Below are positions 8,169 through 15,168 of a DNA stretch of 64,000 nt, piece after piece. The first letter of the stretch is position 1. Each line of letters starts with the position of its first letter. The DNA is from Candidatus Eremiobacterota bacterium (GTDB lineage Bacteria > Vulcanimicrobiota > CADAWZ01 > Ess09-12). A program made the translations under genes and the position numbers. The stretch spans positions 461,080 to 525,079 of the forward strand of contig JAVHLM010000001.1 of the NCBI GenBank assembly GCA_031082125.1. The letters are read 5' to 3'. The notes beneath the pieces are model-generated. The model saw only the letters and a list, made by a program, of their open reading frames with translations, did no database searches and was not told the DNA's origin.

Positions 8169-9410
8169 TCAGGAGCGCTTCCCGTTCAACGCCTGAAGCT
8201 CCGCCTTTATTGACTCCTTCAGGGCAGCCTTGAGAGGAGGCGGGAGAAATATGGCATCTGCCGCCACAAGGATCATCGATTTCAGGTCTTCCATCGTGCA
8301 GCCCATCCTGGTGAGAGCCTTCTCGTATTCCTTGTTGAGATCGGTGTCGCACACGCCTGGATCATCGGTGTTTATGGTAGCCTTGCCCCCCCCGTCATGG
8401 AATTTTTTCAGGGGATGGCTTTCAAGCGACAGAACGGCGCCGGTCTGCACGTTGCTGGTAGGGCACATCTCCAGCACGATTCCCTTCTTTATGAGATCCT
8501 GCACAAGGGCGGGATCTTCAAAGGCCCTCACCCCGTGGCCTATTCTCTCGGCATGGCACTCCTCGACGGCGGTGCGAACGCTGTCCGCGCCGCGGGCCTC
8601 TCCTGCATGGATGGTCCTGTGGAGGCCATCGTTTTCGGACTCGATAAAGACCGGCACGTAAGGATCGGGAGGATACTGGGCCTCATCACAGGCAAGATCA
8701 AGAGCATTCACTCTCCCATACCCCCCGGATGCCTGCGGGGGCTCACCCTCGCAGGCGGCTACGGACCCGCTCTTAAGGTACTCCTCGGCAAGGTCTTCAA
8801 GCATTTTGCCTGTCTCGGCGCCCTTGTGGCGGGGAATGATTACCGTGAGGCTCACCATGATGCCGGTCTCTTTTTCACCCTGGCGGACCCCCTGAATGAC
8901 GGCATCCATCACCTTCTTCAGGTCAAGCTTCCCTTTCCTTGCCATGGACATGGGAGAGAAGCGGAGCTCCATCGCCCTGATATTCTCATTCTTTGCATCC
9001 CGCACGCATTCGGTGCTTATTTCCCTGATTGCGTCGGTATTGACAAAAAGCTCGCTGATGGGAGAGAACTTGGACAGAAAATCCCCCAGCGTCTTGTCCT
9101 TTTCGGTGATGCACACGTAAGGCTTGAGGGTGTCGGCCGTCGTGGCGGGAAGGCTTATTCCGTACTTGCCGGCCATCCTGATGATAGTCTCAGGCCTCAG
9201 GGAGCCCTCGAGGTGGCGGTGAAGATCTATCTTGGGAAGCTTTTTTATCGTATCAGAGAGAGATGAAGTCCCTTTCTCCCCTTCCCTGGGTGCCGCTCCG
9301 GAAAGCTCTATGGTATCAGCCGCAGGAGCCGCCTGAGCTTCCTGTGCCTGGGGCGCCGCCAGTTTCCGGTACTCATTGATCCCTTGAGCGAGAGGCTGTA
9401 TGCTGTCCAT
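8169..9410 (-). CDS. add: Adenosine deaminase
   Basis: 413 residues of the metal-dependent adenosine/AMP deaminase family, converting adenosine (or deoxyadenosine) to inosine and ammonia. Visible motifs: KIDLHRHLEGSL with zinc ligands H64 and H66, HAGEARG near 267, ERIGHGVR near 290, MCPTSNVQTGAV near 318 and INTDDPGV near 343 (Asp pair at the metal site). The catalytic core starts near residue 58. The first 57 residues are a low-complexity Ala/Gln/Pro/Glu extension not usual for the family. Start at ATG 9410 with GGCAGGTCAG upstream and a promoter at 9453-9481. It heads a same-strand group with the c-di-GMP cyclase and phosphodiesterase. The substrate could also be a related purine; the core motifs alone do not settle that. 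Confidence 0.9.
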   Translation of the reverse strand: MDSIQPLAQGINEYRKLAAPQAQEAQAAPAADTIELSGAAPREGEKGTSSLSDTIKKLPKIDLHRHLEGSLRPETIIRMAGKYGISLPATTADTLKPYVCITEKDKTLGDFLSKFSPISELFVNTDAIREISTECVRDAKNENIRAMELRFSPMSMARKGKLDLKKVMDAVIQGVRQGEKETGIMVSLTVIIPRHKGAETGKMLEDLAEEYLKSGSVAACEGEPPQASGGYGRVNALDLACDEAQYPPDPYVPVFIESENDGLHRTIHAGEARGADSVRTAVEECHAERIGHGVRAFEDPALVQDLIKKGIVLEMCPTSNVQTGAVLSLESHPLKKFHDGGGKATINTDDPGVCDTDLNKEYEKALTRMGCTMEDLKSMILVAADAIFLPPPLKAALKESIKAELQALNGKRS

Positions 9411-9452
9411 AATTCTGACCTGCCATTCCTGTTGACGGTATCATCCTAATAT

Positions 9453-9481
9453 AGTGTAACACAAGGTGCGCCTCCATTCAA
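9453..9481 (-). promoter_or_regulatory. Promoter of the deaminase gene
   Basis: Read on the minus strand: TTGAAT (9481-9476), 17 bp, TACACT (9458-9453) preceded by TGT, an extended -10. Transcription would start near 9446, about 36 nt before the ATG. Confidence 0.65.
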
Positions 9482-9512
9482 TGCATGGCATCTTAAAGAA
9501 TTGTGAACTTAT

Positions 9513-9539
9513 GGGGACAGGCTGTTGGAGTCTGTCCCC
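9513..9539. repeat. REP/MITE-like palindrome
   Basis: GGGGACAG (9513-9520), an 11-base loop, then CTGTCCCC (9532-9539): a perfect 8-bp inverted repeat. From general knowledge, closely similar GGGACAG...CTGTCCC palindromes are dispersed in many bacterial genomes and associated with REP-type elements. Here the loop contains the -35 of the following promoter. Confidence 0.5.
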
Positions 9540-9553
9540 TTTTCTGCTATAAT
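9525..9553 (+). promoter_or_regulatory. Promoter giving a leaderless mRNA for the TPR gene
   Basis: TTGGAG at 9525-9530, 17 bp spacer, TATAAT at 9548-9553 preceded by TGC. The ATG of the next gene is at 9560, the expected first transcribed base, and there is no Shine-Dalgarno. Confidence 0.7.
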
Positions 9554-9559
9554 AAAGCT

Positions 9560-10813
9560 ATGAAATCCGGGCGTGATACCTTGCTGCTCTTCGTGATGTG
9601 CGCCATGATGCTGTTTGTGGCGTCAACGCTCGACTCTTTCAAAGCAAGGAAATATCTCGTCAGCGAGAAAAAACCTTCACTGCGGCATTTTTCCCCTGGA
9701 GACCTGCTGCGTGAGCTGGACGGCACGCTGGAAAAAATGGCCCGCAGCCTGACGGAAGGCACAAAGGCCCCTGCAAAAAAGAACGGGAAAGAGGGAGGGG
9801 ACCTTCAGAAGCCTCAACCTGAAGCCCATTCAGCAGAGACATACTTCACCATGGCAAAGGACTGCTGGAAAAGAAAGGATTACCGCAAGGCCGCCACTTA
9901 CGGAGAGACGGCCGTCACATGCTGGATAGAGGCGAAAGCCTCCCGGGAAAAGATACTCATGGGACGCGAGTTTCTCGCGAAGGTTTACGAGGCTCTCAAA
10001 GACTATGAGAATGCAAAGGTGCAGTATACCCTCCTTGCCGGGATGAATCCCGGAAACTCGCTTTACCGCGTGAAGCTGGCGGAGCTCAAAAAGCGTGAGG
10101 ACGAAAAGCGGCTCTCATCGGTGAGGGCCCTCGAGAGCCAGGCCCGCGCCGAGAAGAGCAGGGGAAACCACCTGGGCGCAATGGATCTTGCTGAAAAAGC
10201 TGTTAACGCTCTTGAGAGGACCGGAGGGCCGTCGAATGAGAAGGCTGCAATGTACGCCCTTCAGGGGGACTGTGCCCGTATCCTCGGCAACCCCTCGCAG
10301 GCAGCCAACTTCTACACCCAGGCGCTGAGCCTCAACCCTGCGAACAGCTCTTACAGGGCTTCCTTTAAAACAGTCTCCTCGCAGATAAAGCCTCCTGCGG
10401 CCGTGCGATCCTCATCATCCCGCGCCTCCTATTCCACTTACCCGTCCTCCTCTTACTCATCGCCTTCGTACAGCAGGTACCCTTCATCATCCCTTTATGT
10501 GTCCCCCTCCCAGGGCTCCCTGTCAATCCCCTCTTACTACCCTTCCGGAACCTATTCAGGGTACGGAAGCTCATCATATTCACAGGCCATAAGCGAACAG
10601 AACCGCAGCGTTATTGAGGCGTACAACGCCAGGCTGAGGGAGACCCAGGCGAGAAACCAGGCCGTCATCAACAGTTATAACGAGCGGATGCAGCAGCAGA
10701 TACAGGCACAGAACCAGCAGCTCATACAGGGCGCCCGCTATGGAACCTCCGGCTCCTGGAATTCCTCCAGCTCTCATGGGCCTTCTGTATCTGTCCCCAG
10801 GCCCGGCAGATAA
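9560..10813 (+). CDS. Membrane-anchored TPR protein with Ser/Tyr/Pro-rich tail
   Basis: 417 residues from ATG 9560; the longer reading from 9503 crosses the promoter and is rejected. Residues 8-25 (LLLFVMCAMMLFVASTL) form a signal anchor, so the rest is probably outside the cytoplasmic membrane. A Lys-rich linker is followed by TPR-like helices from about 95 to 275 (YFTMAKDCWKRKDYRKAATY; AANFYTQALSLNPANSSY). Residues about 285-345 are extremely rich in Ser, Tyr and Pro, then a Gln/Asn-rich helical stretch (NRSVIEAYNARLRETQARNQ) and a Ser/Gly tail. The Ser/Tyr/Pro section looks like a flexible exported linker. No enzymatic motif; a scaffold or envelope role is inferred. Confidence 0.8.
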   Translation: MKSGRDTLLLFVMCAMMLFVASTLDSFKARKYLVSEKKPSLRHFSPGDLLRELDGTLEKMARSLTEGTKAPAKKNGKEGGDLQKPQPEAHSAETYFTMAKDCWKRKDYRKAATYGETAVTCWIEAKASREKILMGREFLAKVYEALKDYENAKVQYTLLAGMNPGNSLYRVKLAELKKREDEKRLSSVRALESQARAEKSRGNHLGAMDLAEKAVNALERTGGPSNEKAAMYALQGDCARILGNPSQAANFYTQALSLNPANSSYRASFKTVSSQIKPPAAVRSSSSRASYSTYPSSSYSSPSYSRYPSSSLYVSPSQGSLSIPSYYPSGTYSGYGSSSYSQAISEQNRSVIEAYNARLRETQARNQAVINSYNERMQQQIQAQNQQLIQGARYGTSGSWNSSSSHGPSVSVPRPGR

Positions 10814-10827
10814 AAATGGCTGCCCTC

Positions 10828-10856
10828 TTGACATCTTTATTTTAATATTGTAATAT
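10828..10856 (+). promoter_or_regulatory. Promoter with overlapping inverted-repeat operator
   Basis: Consensus TTGACA at 10828-10833, 17 bp, TAATAT at 10851-10856. A perfect inverted repeat ATATT-GT-AATAT at 10845-10856 covers the -10, as expected for autorepression by the ArsR-type regulator encoded next. Confidence 0.7.
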
Positions 10857-10873
10857 ATGAATGTGGTGATATT

Positions 10874-11146
10874 ATGAAAGAAAAACAGAGCGATATGGCG
10901 GAACTGTTCAAAGCCCTGGGCCACCCCACGAGGCTTACCATAGTGGAAGGCCTCACCAAGAACGAGTGCAATGTCATGCATATCGTGGAGTGCCTCAAGA
11001 TACCCCAGGCTACCATATCACAGCACCTGGCGGTCCTCAAGTCCTGCGGCATCATCAGGGGCGAGAGAAAGGGAACGCAGATATGCTATAAGGTAGTCGA
11101 TGAGAGGGTAAGAAAGCTTATGAAATTCATTGAAAACAATAAATAA
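10874..11146 (+). CDS. ArsR-family transcriptional regulator
   Basis: 90 residues forming a winged helix-turn-helix: AELFKALGHPTRLTIVEGL is the typical ArsR N-terminus, and IPQATISQHLAVLKSCGII is the recognition helix region. Cys residues at about 32 and 40 (ECNVMHIVEC) lie where metal- or thiol-sensing members place ligands, and a third Cys is in SCGII, so redox or metal sensing is plausible. Start at ATG 10874 with GGTGA 4-5 bp upstream. The gene ends 20 bp before the thioredoxin ATG, so both share the promoter at 10828 and its AT-rich operator. A thiol-based signal controlling thioredoxin is inference from context. Confidence 0.9.
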   Translation: MKEKQSDMAELFKALGHPTRLTIVEGLTKNECNVMHIVECLKIPQATISQHLAVLKSCGIIRGERKGTQICYKVVDERVRKLMKFIENNK

Positions 11147-11165
11147 CAGCAAAGGAGGAACTACA

Positions 11166-11492
11166 ATGAGCAGCGTGATGGAAGTAACCGATCAGAATTT
11201 CCAGACTGAGGTTCTCGAGGCCCCCACGGCGGTGCTGGTGGACTTCTGGGCGCCCTGGTGCGGTCCCTGCAGGATGATGGCGCCTGTCATCGACGGAGTC
11301 TCAAAAAAACTGGAAGGATCCGTCAAAGTGGTAAAGCTCAACACCGACGAGAACGGCAAGATCGCCTCTGATTTCAACATCCAGGGGATTCCCAGCCTTC
11401 TCATCTTCAAGGGGGGCAAGGAAGTTGACCGCCTTGTGGGATTTACCCAGGAGCCCATGCTGATGGAGAAGCTGAAGCCCTTCATGAAATAG
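11166..11492 (+). CDS. trxA: Thioredoxin
   Basis: 108 residues from the ATG at 11166, 8 bp after AAAGGAGG; an earlier in-frame start overlaps the regulator and lacks an RBS. The redox motif WCGPC (in FWAPWCGPCRMM) and the cis-Pro loop GIPSLLIF are both intact, and the length is that of classical TrxA. It is a cytosolic protein disulfide reductase fed by thioredoxin reductase, which is not in this window. Transcribed with the upstream ArsR-type gene. Confidence 0.95.
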   Translation: MSSVMEVTDQNFQTEVLEAPTAVLVDFWAPWCGPCRMMAPVIDGVSKKLEGSVKVVKLNTDENGKIASDFNIQGIPSLLIFKGGKEVDRLVGFTQEPMLMEKLKPFMK

Positions 11493-11611
11493 CCGGGCAG
11501 GAGAGGAACACTCATGCCCCCGGGGGGCCATCGCCGGAGAGAAGGAAGAATCCCGTTTGACGAGAATGAATGTATCCTTATTACCGCTTTGCATTTTGAA
11601 AGGAGCCCCCC

Positions 11612-11893
11612 ATGGATAAAAATACAGGCGCAAAGAAAACCCTTAACAACCTCACTGCAGAGCTTGTGAAAAACAAGATGGAGCTCTCTTACTTCCGCCT
11701 CAAGGAATTATACCAGATAAAGAACCTCGAGATAGAGAAGATGGAAGAGAAGATGGCCAAGATGAATGAAAAGGTGAACGATCTGAAGATGGAGCGGGAA
11801 AAGCTGGAGGACGAGCTGAACGGCCTCTATGAGTCATATATATGCTATTGCGGGGAAACAGAGCTGCAGCCGGCATTCGAGGGGGCGGAATAG
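11612..11893 (+). CDS. Short coiled-coil protein
   Basis: 93 residues, ATG 11612 after GAAAGGAG. Residues 12-75 are one long amphipathic helix rich in Lys, Glu, Met and Leu (IEKMEEKMAKMNEKVNDLKM). The end carries YICYCGETEL, with two nearby Cys. No family recognised; a TTGACG with TATTAC at 16 bp near 11556 may be its own promoter. The stop lies 3 bp before the end of the convergent CBM9-like gene. Confidence 0.65.
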   Translation: MDKNTGAKKTLNNLTAELVKNKMELSYFRLKELYQIKNLEIEKMEEKMAKMNEKVNDLKMEREKLEDELNGLYESYICYCGETELQPAFEGAE

Positions 11894-11896
11894 ACG

Positions 11897-12565
11897 TCAG
11901 TCGCCGTCAAAGAGAAGGTCGCCGAAAAATCCCGGCTGATGAAAGTCAATCTTCCCCACGGAAGACCAGGCGCAATAGGCGGCATTTTCGGGACACCCTG
12001 ACACCCTGTAGAAATTTCCCTGCCACCGGCGCTCCTTGAGAGGACTTGAAGAAAAGGCCTCCCACGGAATGATGAAAAGAGACTCCCAGAGTGATTCCTC
12101 CCCGTGGACAGAAGAGTGGACCTGAACTCCTGAATGCCACGAAAAATCGGCAATCCTGCGCTCGCCGCTGGCATCAAGGGCAACATCGATGAAGCGGCCG
12201 TCAGGGGACGCCTGGAATTCCCTGTAAATCCTGAGATCCCTTGCACGGGGGCCCGCAAAGACCTCAAAGACATCGGAGAGCTGCCAGAGCAGCGGGGTTT
12301 TCCCTGTAGCGGGGTCCCGGGGGGTGCCGGGAGGCGCCAGGCGGAGCTCCTCGTACATCCCCCTGAAGAGCACATAAAGGAACTCAGTGTCCCACAGGCA
12401 GCGCACCGAGGTTTCTATTCCTGCGGGAAGGGTACTGCCGTCGTAATACGAGAGCTCTGCCGGGGGAGCCCCGGCCCAGAGACCGCTCCTGGCAGGCTCA
12501 CTGCCGAGTCCGCCCTCCCTGACACGCATGCAGGAGAGAGCCTTGAAGACCTGAGTTTTTTCCAT
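11897..12565 (-). CDS. CBM9-like carbohydrate-binding domain protein
   Basis: 222 residues starting at ATG 12565, with TAAGGAG 7 bp upstream; the frame extends to 12607 without an RBS. The chain resembles family 9 carbohydrate-binding domains as found in bacterial proteins of unknown role: SVRCLWDTEFLYVLFRGMYE, then LWQLSDVFEVFAGP, YREFQASPDGRFIDVAL, ESLFIIPWEAFS, and a terminal WQGNFYRVSG followed by AWSSVGKIDFHQPGFFGDL. No signal peptide and no catalytic domain are visible, so it is a single-domain protein. It lies downstream of the SGNH hydrolase gene on the same strand. Ligand unknown. Confidence 0.75.
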   Translation of the reverse strand: MEKTQVFKALSCMRVREGGLGSEPARSGLWAGAPPAELSYYDGSTLPAGIETSVRCLWDTEFLYVLFRGMYEELRLAPPGTPRDPATGKTPLLWQLSDVFEVFAGPRARDLRIYREFQASPDGRFIDVALDASGERRIADFSWHSGVQVHSSVHGEESLWESLFIIPWEAFSSSPLKERRWQGNFYRVSGCPENAAYCAWSSVGKIDFHQPGFFGDLLFDGD

Positions 12566-12721
12566 GAGATACTCCTTAGAGGCTTTCCCGCATTTCTCCT
12601 GCCTCACTGAAGGGCTGGCACCGGTGTTTTTTCTGTGAGCCTCTCTCTATTCGTATCGCTCCCCCCGGGAGAGAATACCATTCCGGGAATGAGACAGGTG
12701 AGTCTCCGCGTCCATGTTTCC

Positions 12722-13789
12722 TTACTTCGTGAGGTAGCCTTTCTCCTGCAGGTACCCTGCGATATGGCTGGCCATGACCTCGTTTCCCTCCGGGTTGGGG
12801 TGGATCAGGTCAGAGAACAGGTATTTATGGTGGTAATTCTGGTAATTGGTGAAGAGGTCAACGAGGTCAATATAGCCGGCATTATTGCAGAAGGCAAGAT
12901 CATAGACCGCGGCGCGGTAGTGCGTTTCATCGGGCCTCATGCTTGATGTGTTGATCGGCAGGTTGAGAAAGATGACCTCAGTTCCTTCACTGGAGGCCAG
13001 CGAGAGAAACTCCTCCATGTTTTCACGGTACTCCTCATAGGGAACCCTGGAGGTGAAATTGCTTTTTCCCCGCATGGATTCAAAGATCTCTTCGCCGCTG
13101 AGCCTGGCCCTGAGCATCCGGTAAAAGGCGCTCTTCTGAAGAGAGGTCTTGAGGATTTTCGCGGCTTCCGACGAGGAGAGCCTCTCCCGGTCAGTGACCA
13201 TCTGAGGGTGAATATCGTTGTTGAGGAAAGCGATTATCAGCAGGTCGGGCCTGTATTTCATCGCCGTCCTCCGGTAAAACTCAAGGCCCTGGAGGGATGA
13301 ATACCCCATGCACCCTCCATTGATCACCTGCACAGGCTTCGTGAGATTTTTCGCTGAAAGAATCCTTTGAAGATAGTACGGGTAGGTCTCATTATCGGAG
13401 ATGCCAATGTTTCCGAAGGTCACCGAGTCGCCAAGACATAAGATCCTGTAAGTGCCGGGAGGCTTTGCAACGGTGACGGGACCGGCACCGATCCATGTCC
13501 TGAAGCCGTCAGAGGTGGTGGAGAGCCAGTAAGTTGCCCTTGGAGTCTTGATTTTGAAATTCACCAGGTTTTTTTGAGGTGAGAAGAGCAGATAGGGATC
13601 GGGGACAAAGACCTCCTGATCGCGGTAACAGAGCCTGGCTGCCCCTTCGAGAAGGCATAGAAGAATGGCGGTGGTGATGACGGTGGCGAAGAGCAGCCTT
13701 TTGTTGAAGGCCCGCCTGGCCGCTATACCTGAGCCACTGGGCTCAGCCTCACTCTGCTCCGGTGCTTTGAGCGGATCGTCTTGGGACAT
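12722..13789 (-). CDS. Membrane-anchored SGNH/GDSL hydrolase
   Basis: 355 residues. A disordered N-terminus is followed by a single membrane helix at about 31-48 (LLFATVITTAILLCLLEG), placing the catalytic domain outside. Block I is CLGDSVTFGN with the nucleophilic Ser near 121. AFLNNDIHPQ near 190 supplies the oxyanion Asn. DLIHPNPEGNEVMA near 330 supplies the Asp-His pair. The family removes or adds acyl groups on lipids and glycans; an envelope-polysaccharide esterase is a reasonable but unproven assignment. Start ATG 13789 with AGGAA upstream. The 288 bp before it (13790-14077) contain no gene I can support, only the toxin promoter at their far end. Confidence 0.85.
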   Translation of the reverse strand: MSQDDPLKAPEQSEAEPSGSGIAARRAFNKRLLFATVITTAILLCLLEGAARLCYRDQEVFVPDPYLLFSPQKNLVNFKIKTPRATYWLSTTSDGFRTWIGAGPVTVAKPPGTYRILCLGDSVTFGNIGISDNETYPYYLQRILSAKNLTKPVQVINGGCMGYSSLQGLEFYRRTAMKYRPDLLIIAFLNNDIHPQMVTDRERLSSSEAAKILKTSLQKSAFYRMLRARLSGEEIFESMRGKSNFTSRVPYEEYRENMEEFLSLASSEGTEVIFLNLPINTSSMRPDETHYRAAVYDLAFCNNAGYIDLVDLFTNYQNYHHKYLFSDLIHPNPEGNEVMASHIAGYLQEKGYLTK

Positions 13790-14042
13790 TGCCGGTTTTC
13801 CTGCAGGGATTTTTGTTAGGTGTCACTCTTTTTCCCCGCTCACAGGGGAAGTCCTTTTTTCTCACGGGGGAAAAAGAGGGTGCCGGAGCGGATGAGCGGG
13901 ATCCTGAAAAGAAAAAGCGGTTTTCACACCAATGCATTTTCCGAATCCCCATATGAAGAGCCTTCCAGCGGAGGAAGGGAACTTGAGAATCGCTGCCTTA
14001 TTGGCATTGGCCTGCGAACGGCCTGGAAAAGATTACCTGCTA

Positions 14043-14071
14043 TTGATGGAAAAATGAGTATGTGCTAAACT
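14043..14071 (+). promoter_or_regulatory. Promoter giving a leaderless mRNA for the toxin gene
   Basis: TTGATG at 14043-14048, 17 bp, TAAACT at 14066-14071 preceded by TGC. The ATG at 14078 coincides with the predicted first base and there is no Shine-Dalgarno. Confidence 0.65.
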
Positions 14072-14077
14072 TGAAGC

Positions 14078-14575
14078 ATGAAGAAACCCACTGTTTATCT
14101 GGAGACCACAATAGCAGGGTACCTCGCAGGGAGGCGGAGCCGTGACATTGTCGTGCTTGCCCACCAGGAGCTTACCCACATCTGGTGGGAAAACCATAGT
14201 TCCAGGTTTCGGCTTTATACCTCCGAGATTGTTCTGCAGGAAGCACAGATGGGCGACATTGACGCCGCCGCAAGAAGAATGAGCTATCTGGCAGGAATCC
14301 CTCTTATTGCCGTCAACGAAAAAGTCAGGGAACTCGCCGTACTTTATATGACCGAACTCGGATTCCCTAAGAAAGCACTCATTGATGCCCTCCATCTTGC
14401 CATATCAGTCCATTCTGCCATGGACTATCTGCTCACCTGGAACTGCACTCATCTTGCCAATGAAATCTTTCAAAGAAGACTGGTCAAAACAAACAATTCG
14501 CTGTCACATCATACTCCCCTGATAGTAACACCTGAAAATCTTATACAAGAAGAAGGGAGAGGCATAGAATGCTGA
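14078..14575 (+). CDS. VapC-type PIN-domain toxin
   Basis: 165 residues. The opening KPTVYLETTIAGYLAGR matches the subgroup of VapC-like PIN proteins that begin with YLETT rather than YLDT. The acidic residue in SEIVLQEA and Asp in KKALIDALHLAISV supply the other metal ligands, and LLTWNCTHLAN is the conserved distal motif of this subgroup. It should be a Mg-dependent ribonuclease held in check by the overlapping downstream gene. The order is toxin first, the reverse of most vapBC loci. Likely translated from a leaderless mRNA, see the promoter at 14043. Confidence 0.85.
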   Translation: MKKPTVYLETTIAGYLAGRRSRDIVVLAHQELTHIWWENHSSRFRLYTSEIVLQEAQMGDIDAAARRMSYLAGIPLIAVNEKVRELAVLYMTELGFPKKALIDALHLAISVHSAMDYLLTWNCTHLANEIFQRRLVKTNNSLSHHTPLIVTPENLIQEEGRGIEC

Positions 14576-14757
14576 AAGATCCCATTGTTGAGGAGATCCG
14601 GCAATTACGGGAGAAGCTTGCTTCAGAACATGATTTTGATATGAACAAAATTTATAATTTCCTCATGGAATGCCAGGCACATTCAGGCGCCACATATCAA
14701 GAAAAGAGAAGTGCCAGACACAAAGCCGCGCGGGGAAAAGCTGCAGAGCTCCATTAA
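14569..14757 (+). CDS. Antitoxin-like small protein partnered with VapC
   Basis: 62 residues. The ATG overlaps the toxin stop by seven bases (ATGCTGA), and AGAAGGGAGAGG stands 9-10 bp upstream. The sequence is helical and charged (PIVEEIRQLREKLASEHDFD, then YNFLMECQ) with a basic tail (RHKAARGKAAELH). This is typical of the short VapB-like partners that follow YLETT-type PIN toxins, which have a brief helix for toxin binding and no recognisable DNA-binding fold. Assignment rests mainly on overlap with the toxin. Confidence 0.75.
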   Translation: MLKDPIVEEIRQLREKLASEHDFDMNKIYNFLMECQAHSGATYQEKRSARHKAARGKAAELH

Positions 14758-14785
14758 ACGCCCTGAGCTGGAGGCGAAAAGAGCT

Positions 14786-14836
14786 GCTCTCTCTTGAGCC
14801 ACCCAGCTCCGCATCATAGAGAGAGCTGCCCTTTTC
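14786..14836 (+). terminator. Possible terminator of the toxin-antitoxin operon
   Basis: GCTCTCTCT (14786-14794) pairs with AGAGAGAGC (14818-14826) over 9 bp with a 23-base loop, followed by TGCCCTTTTC. The long loop and short T-run make it uncertain. Confidence 0.35.
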
Positions 14837-15082
14837 AATATCTCTTCGCTCAGCTCAAAAAACTACCCCGCATGGCAGAAATATTTCTTAAAAAATCATT
14901 CTGCGCCGCCCCTTTCCACACCCCTCCCATTTCGCTTCAGCAATGCGCCTTTTCTCTTCACTGGAGGGGCTTTCAGGGACTCGTGGTGAAAAAATCGCAA
15001 AACAGGCCTTTCCGTCTCTCCCCGGCAGCGTGGTGATGGCTCTAAAATCCCATAACCATAGGTTTTTTCGATATTTCATTAT
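14837..15082 (+). promoter_or_regulatory. Non-coding upstream region of HNH gene 1 with shared box
   Basis: No gene is visible here. At 15035-15051 lies GATGGCTCTAAAATCCC, 14/17 identical to 32856-32872 upstream of the paralogous HNH gene. In both cases the box ends exactly 32 bases before the -35, so it is a candidate operator or activator site. Confidence 0.5.
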
Positions 15083-15111
15083 TTGACATTCCACTTCATT
15101 TGTCCTATAAT
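15083..15111 (+). promoter_or_regulatory. Full-consensus sigma70 promoter of HNH gene 1
   Basis: TTGACA at 15083-15088, 17 bp, TATAAT at 15106-15111: all twelve consensus bases present, the strongest promoter in the window. Start expected near 15118, about 51 nt before the GTG at 15169. Confidence 0.85.
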
Positions 15112-15168
15112 AATTATAGATACATTTGTTTCCATCAAAATAAAATCACTTACGAAAGGAGTATTATC

